In this document: piece by piece, positions 62,668-64,000 of the stretch
Layout of the letters: the number at the start of each line of letters is the position of its first letter
Numbering within the stretch: the stretch's first letter is position 1
Source: Dehalobacterium formicoaceticum
GTDB taxonomy: Bacteria; Bacillota; Dehalobacteriia; Dehalobacteriales; Dehalobacteriaceae
NCBI RefSeq assembly: GCF_002224645.1
Contig: NZ_CP022121.1
Span: 1,742,501-1,806,500 of the forward strand
Length of the DNA: 64,000 nt
Direction of reading: 5' to 3'
Notes under the pieces: generated by a model
Seen by the model: the letters and a program-made list of their open reading frames with translations, nothing else
The model's database searches: none
What the model was told of the DNA's origin: nothing
Made by a program: the position numbers and the translations under genes

Positions 62668-63444
62668 ATGAGGTGGTGGCATTTTGGGGTAAAACAAACA
62701 TTGCAGGAAGCCTTCTCTGTATCCTCCGGTGATCTGGTGATTTTTGTGGGCGGCGGGGGCAAGACCGGCTCCATGAATCGTTTAGCCATAGAATTAATGG
62801 CTTTGGGGAAAAGAGTCATCTATACTACGACAACGAAAATTTTTCCAACAGAACTTGCTAATGAGCTTCATTTAATTGGAGATTTGGAAACTTCTTTGCT
62901 ATGGGAAAGGATTGTGCCCCAACCGGGCAGTATGGTGGTCCTGGGCAAGGAAATCAACTCAATGGGTAAGATCGTCGGATTGGACAAAGATCAAGTCAAT
63001 GGGCTGATGGGAGCGGCATCGGACTTGGTGATTCTAGTGGAAGGGGACGGGGCCAACGGCAAGCCCTTTAAAGCACCCAGAGATTATGAACCGGTGATCC
63101 CGGAAAAAGCCACTATTGTGGTTCCGGTTGTCGGGATCGATGCTTTGGATAAACCTTTAGATGATAAATATTTTCATGCCTGGGAGCAAATTTCTGCTTT
63201 AACCGACGTTCCCCGGGGAGGCATCATTCGAGGGAAGGATGTAGCCCAGGTGTTCTTACACGGGGACGGTTATCAAAAAGGGGTTCCTGACTCGGCACGT
63301 TGGATCCCTTTTATTAATAAGGCGGATACGGGGGAAGATGAGGTAAAAGCACAGGAGTTGGCAGGGATCCTGAAAGAAAAAGGCGTGGCAAGGGTGGTCT
63401 TTGGCTCTTTGAGGCGGGAAAATAATCCGGTGGAAGTGGTGTGA
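62668..63444 (+). CDS. yqeC: Selenium-dependent hydroxylase accessory protein YqeC
   Basis: This 258-residue YqeC-family protein has an N-terminal P-loop-like motif (VIFVGGGGKTGSMNRLA), TTTTKIFPT and VEGDGANGKPFKAPRDYEPVIP. YqeC genes accompany selenium-dependent molybdenum hydroxylases. The start is uncertain: the ATG at 62668 has no good ribosome site. It lies 60 bases before the MobA-like gene, consistent with molybdenum-cofactor maturation. Confidence 0.85.
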   Translation: MRWWHFGVKQTLQEAFSVSSGDLVIFVGGGGKTGSMNRLAIELMALGKRVIYTTTTKIFPTELANELHLIGDLETSLLWERIVPQPGSMVVLGKEINSMGKIVGLDKDQVNGLMGAASDLVILVEGDGANGKPFKAPRDYEPVIPEKATIVVPVVGIDALDKPLDDKYFHAWEQISALTDVPRGGIIRGKDVAQVFLHGDGYQKGVPDSARWIPFINKADTGEDEVKAQELAGILKEKGVARVVFGSLRRENNPVEVV

Positions 63445-63504
63445 GCTGATTCAGGAAAAAGCTGCCCGGGCTAAACCGGTCATATCAATAAGGGAGTAAG
63501 GAAA

Positions 63505-64000
63505 TTGGGTAAGATTAAAGCCATGATTTTAGCGGCCGGCTTCTCCAGCCGTATGAAGACAAATAAAATGCTGTTGCCCCTGGGGGAGATGACGATTATC
63601 GAAAATACCCTCCAGGGATTTCTTCAGTCAGAGGTAGATGGTGTGGCTGTGGTACTGGGCCATGATAAAGAAAAAATAGCCAGGGTTTTAACCCCTTATC
63701 CGGTGCAATTCATCGAAAACCCTCGTTTTTCACAGGGTATGAGCACTTCTGTGCAGGCAGGCATAGAGCAGCTGCAAGGGGATCAGGATCTGGATGGGGT
63801 GATGATCACCCCCGGAGACATGCCCTTTATTCAGGCCAAAACCGTAGATGGTATTATCAAGATCTTTCGGGAATTTGCTTATCCTATTATTATTCCTGTT
63901 TATCAAGGGAGAAGAGGACATCCTGTTTTTTTTGCTAAGGAACTCATGCCTCAGCTTTTGGCTGTATCCGGAGACATGGGTGCCCGGGGTGTGATTCGCA
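63505..64000 (+). CDS. MobA-like nucleotidyltransferase (MocA/YgfJ type), partial
   Basis: The gene is cut by the right window edge after about 165 residues. It starts at TTG with AAGG upstream and reads KIKAMILAAGFSSRMKTNKMLLPLGEM, the nucleotide-binding signature of the MobA/MocA family, then GHDKEKIARVL, GMSTSVQAGIEQL and TPGDMPFI. Such enzymes add CMP or GMP to the molybdopterin cofactor. With yqeC and the ModE-like regulator this points to molybdenum hydroxylase genes just beyond the window. Confidence 0.9.
   Translation, partial: MGKIKAMILAAGFSSRMKTNKMLLPLGEMTIIENTLQGFLQSEVDGVAVVLGHDKEKIARVLTPYPVQFIENPRFSQGMSTSVQAGIEQLQGDQDLDGVMITPGDMPFIQAKTVDGIIKIFREFAYPIIIPVYQGRRGHPVFFAKELMPQLLAVSGDMGARGVIR

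Overview
The window looks like chromosome from an anaerobic, spore-forming Firmicute of the Peptococcaceae/Dehalobacterium/Desulfitobacterium kind. This is an inference. It rests on the sporulation genes sigG and spoIIR, a Gram-positive ylm/sepF division cluster, an ileS T-box leader, oxygen-sensitive enzymes (class III ribonucleotide reductase, 2-oxoacid:ferredoxin oxidoreductase), and several corrinoid methyltransferase systems with sigma-54 activators. No rRNA, tRNA or CRISPR array was found.

Layout. 0-6.3 kb: partial degV, sigG, spoIIR, then korAB on the minus strand, a Crp/Fnr regulator and a membrane ferredoxin. 6.3-8.7 kb: two toxin-antitoxin pairs (MntA/HepT-like and RelBE-like). 8.7-15 kb: a sigma-54 activator facing a tandem pair of non-pyrrolysine MttB-family (MtgB-like) methyltransferases and an MFS carrier. 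15-18.6 kb: ymxH, nrdR, nrdD, nrdG. 18.7-24.1 kb: a sigma-54 activator and a five-gene flavin/iron-sulfur amino-acid dehydrogenase cluster. 24.5-27.6 kb: a methyl-THF methyltransferase, a pyrrolysine-containing dimethylamine methyltransferase (mtbB) and a corrinoid protein. 27.7-30 kb: a PocR/AraC regulator and a second corrinoid protein. 30.2-39.1 kb: a poly-gamma-glutamate locus (five-repeat NlpC/P60 protein, two PGA hydrolases, pgsB, pgsC, two-component system). 39.2-48.4 kb: a TerF-like vWA protein, a frame-disrupted pylB, two more sigma-54 activators, an APC permease and a pyrrolysine-containing trimethylamine methyltransferase (mttB). 48.7-54.1 kb: the ylmD-ylmE-sepF-proC-ylmG-ylmH cluster. 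54.2-59.5 kb: an ileS T-box leader separated from ileS by an IS110 element. 59.6-64 kb: ACT and UPF0210 proteins, a small sirohaem reductase, a ModE-like regulator, YqeC and a MobA-like protein cut by the window end.

The main theme is methylamine and betaine demethylation. MttB-family enzymes move methyl groups to corrinoid proteins, and a methyl-THF methyltransferase probably passes them on to tetrahydrofolate. Two genes carry an in-frame TAG at the position where the archaeal enzymes encode pyrrolysine, and pylB, the first pyrrolysine biosynthesis gene, lies between them. pylC, pylD, pylS and pylT were not found here. TAG also ends at least seven other genes. Five of these have a TGA or TAA within ten codons, while hlyD-TAG-ylmE is one continuous frame apart from the TAG. 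Near-consensus -24/-12 promoters precede the mtgB pair, the dehydrogenase cluster and mttB. Related TGTAA/TTACA palindromes lie upstream of the mtgB and mttB promoters.

Two families of non-coding dispersed repeats recur through the window. One is a double-hairpin element resembling an IS200/IS605 end. Two genes (pylB and the second PGA hydrolase) appear to be broken by one missing A in an A-run, so assembly error must be excluded before either is called a pseudogene.
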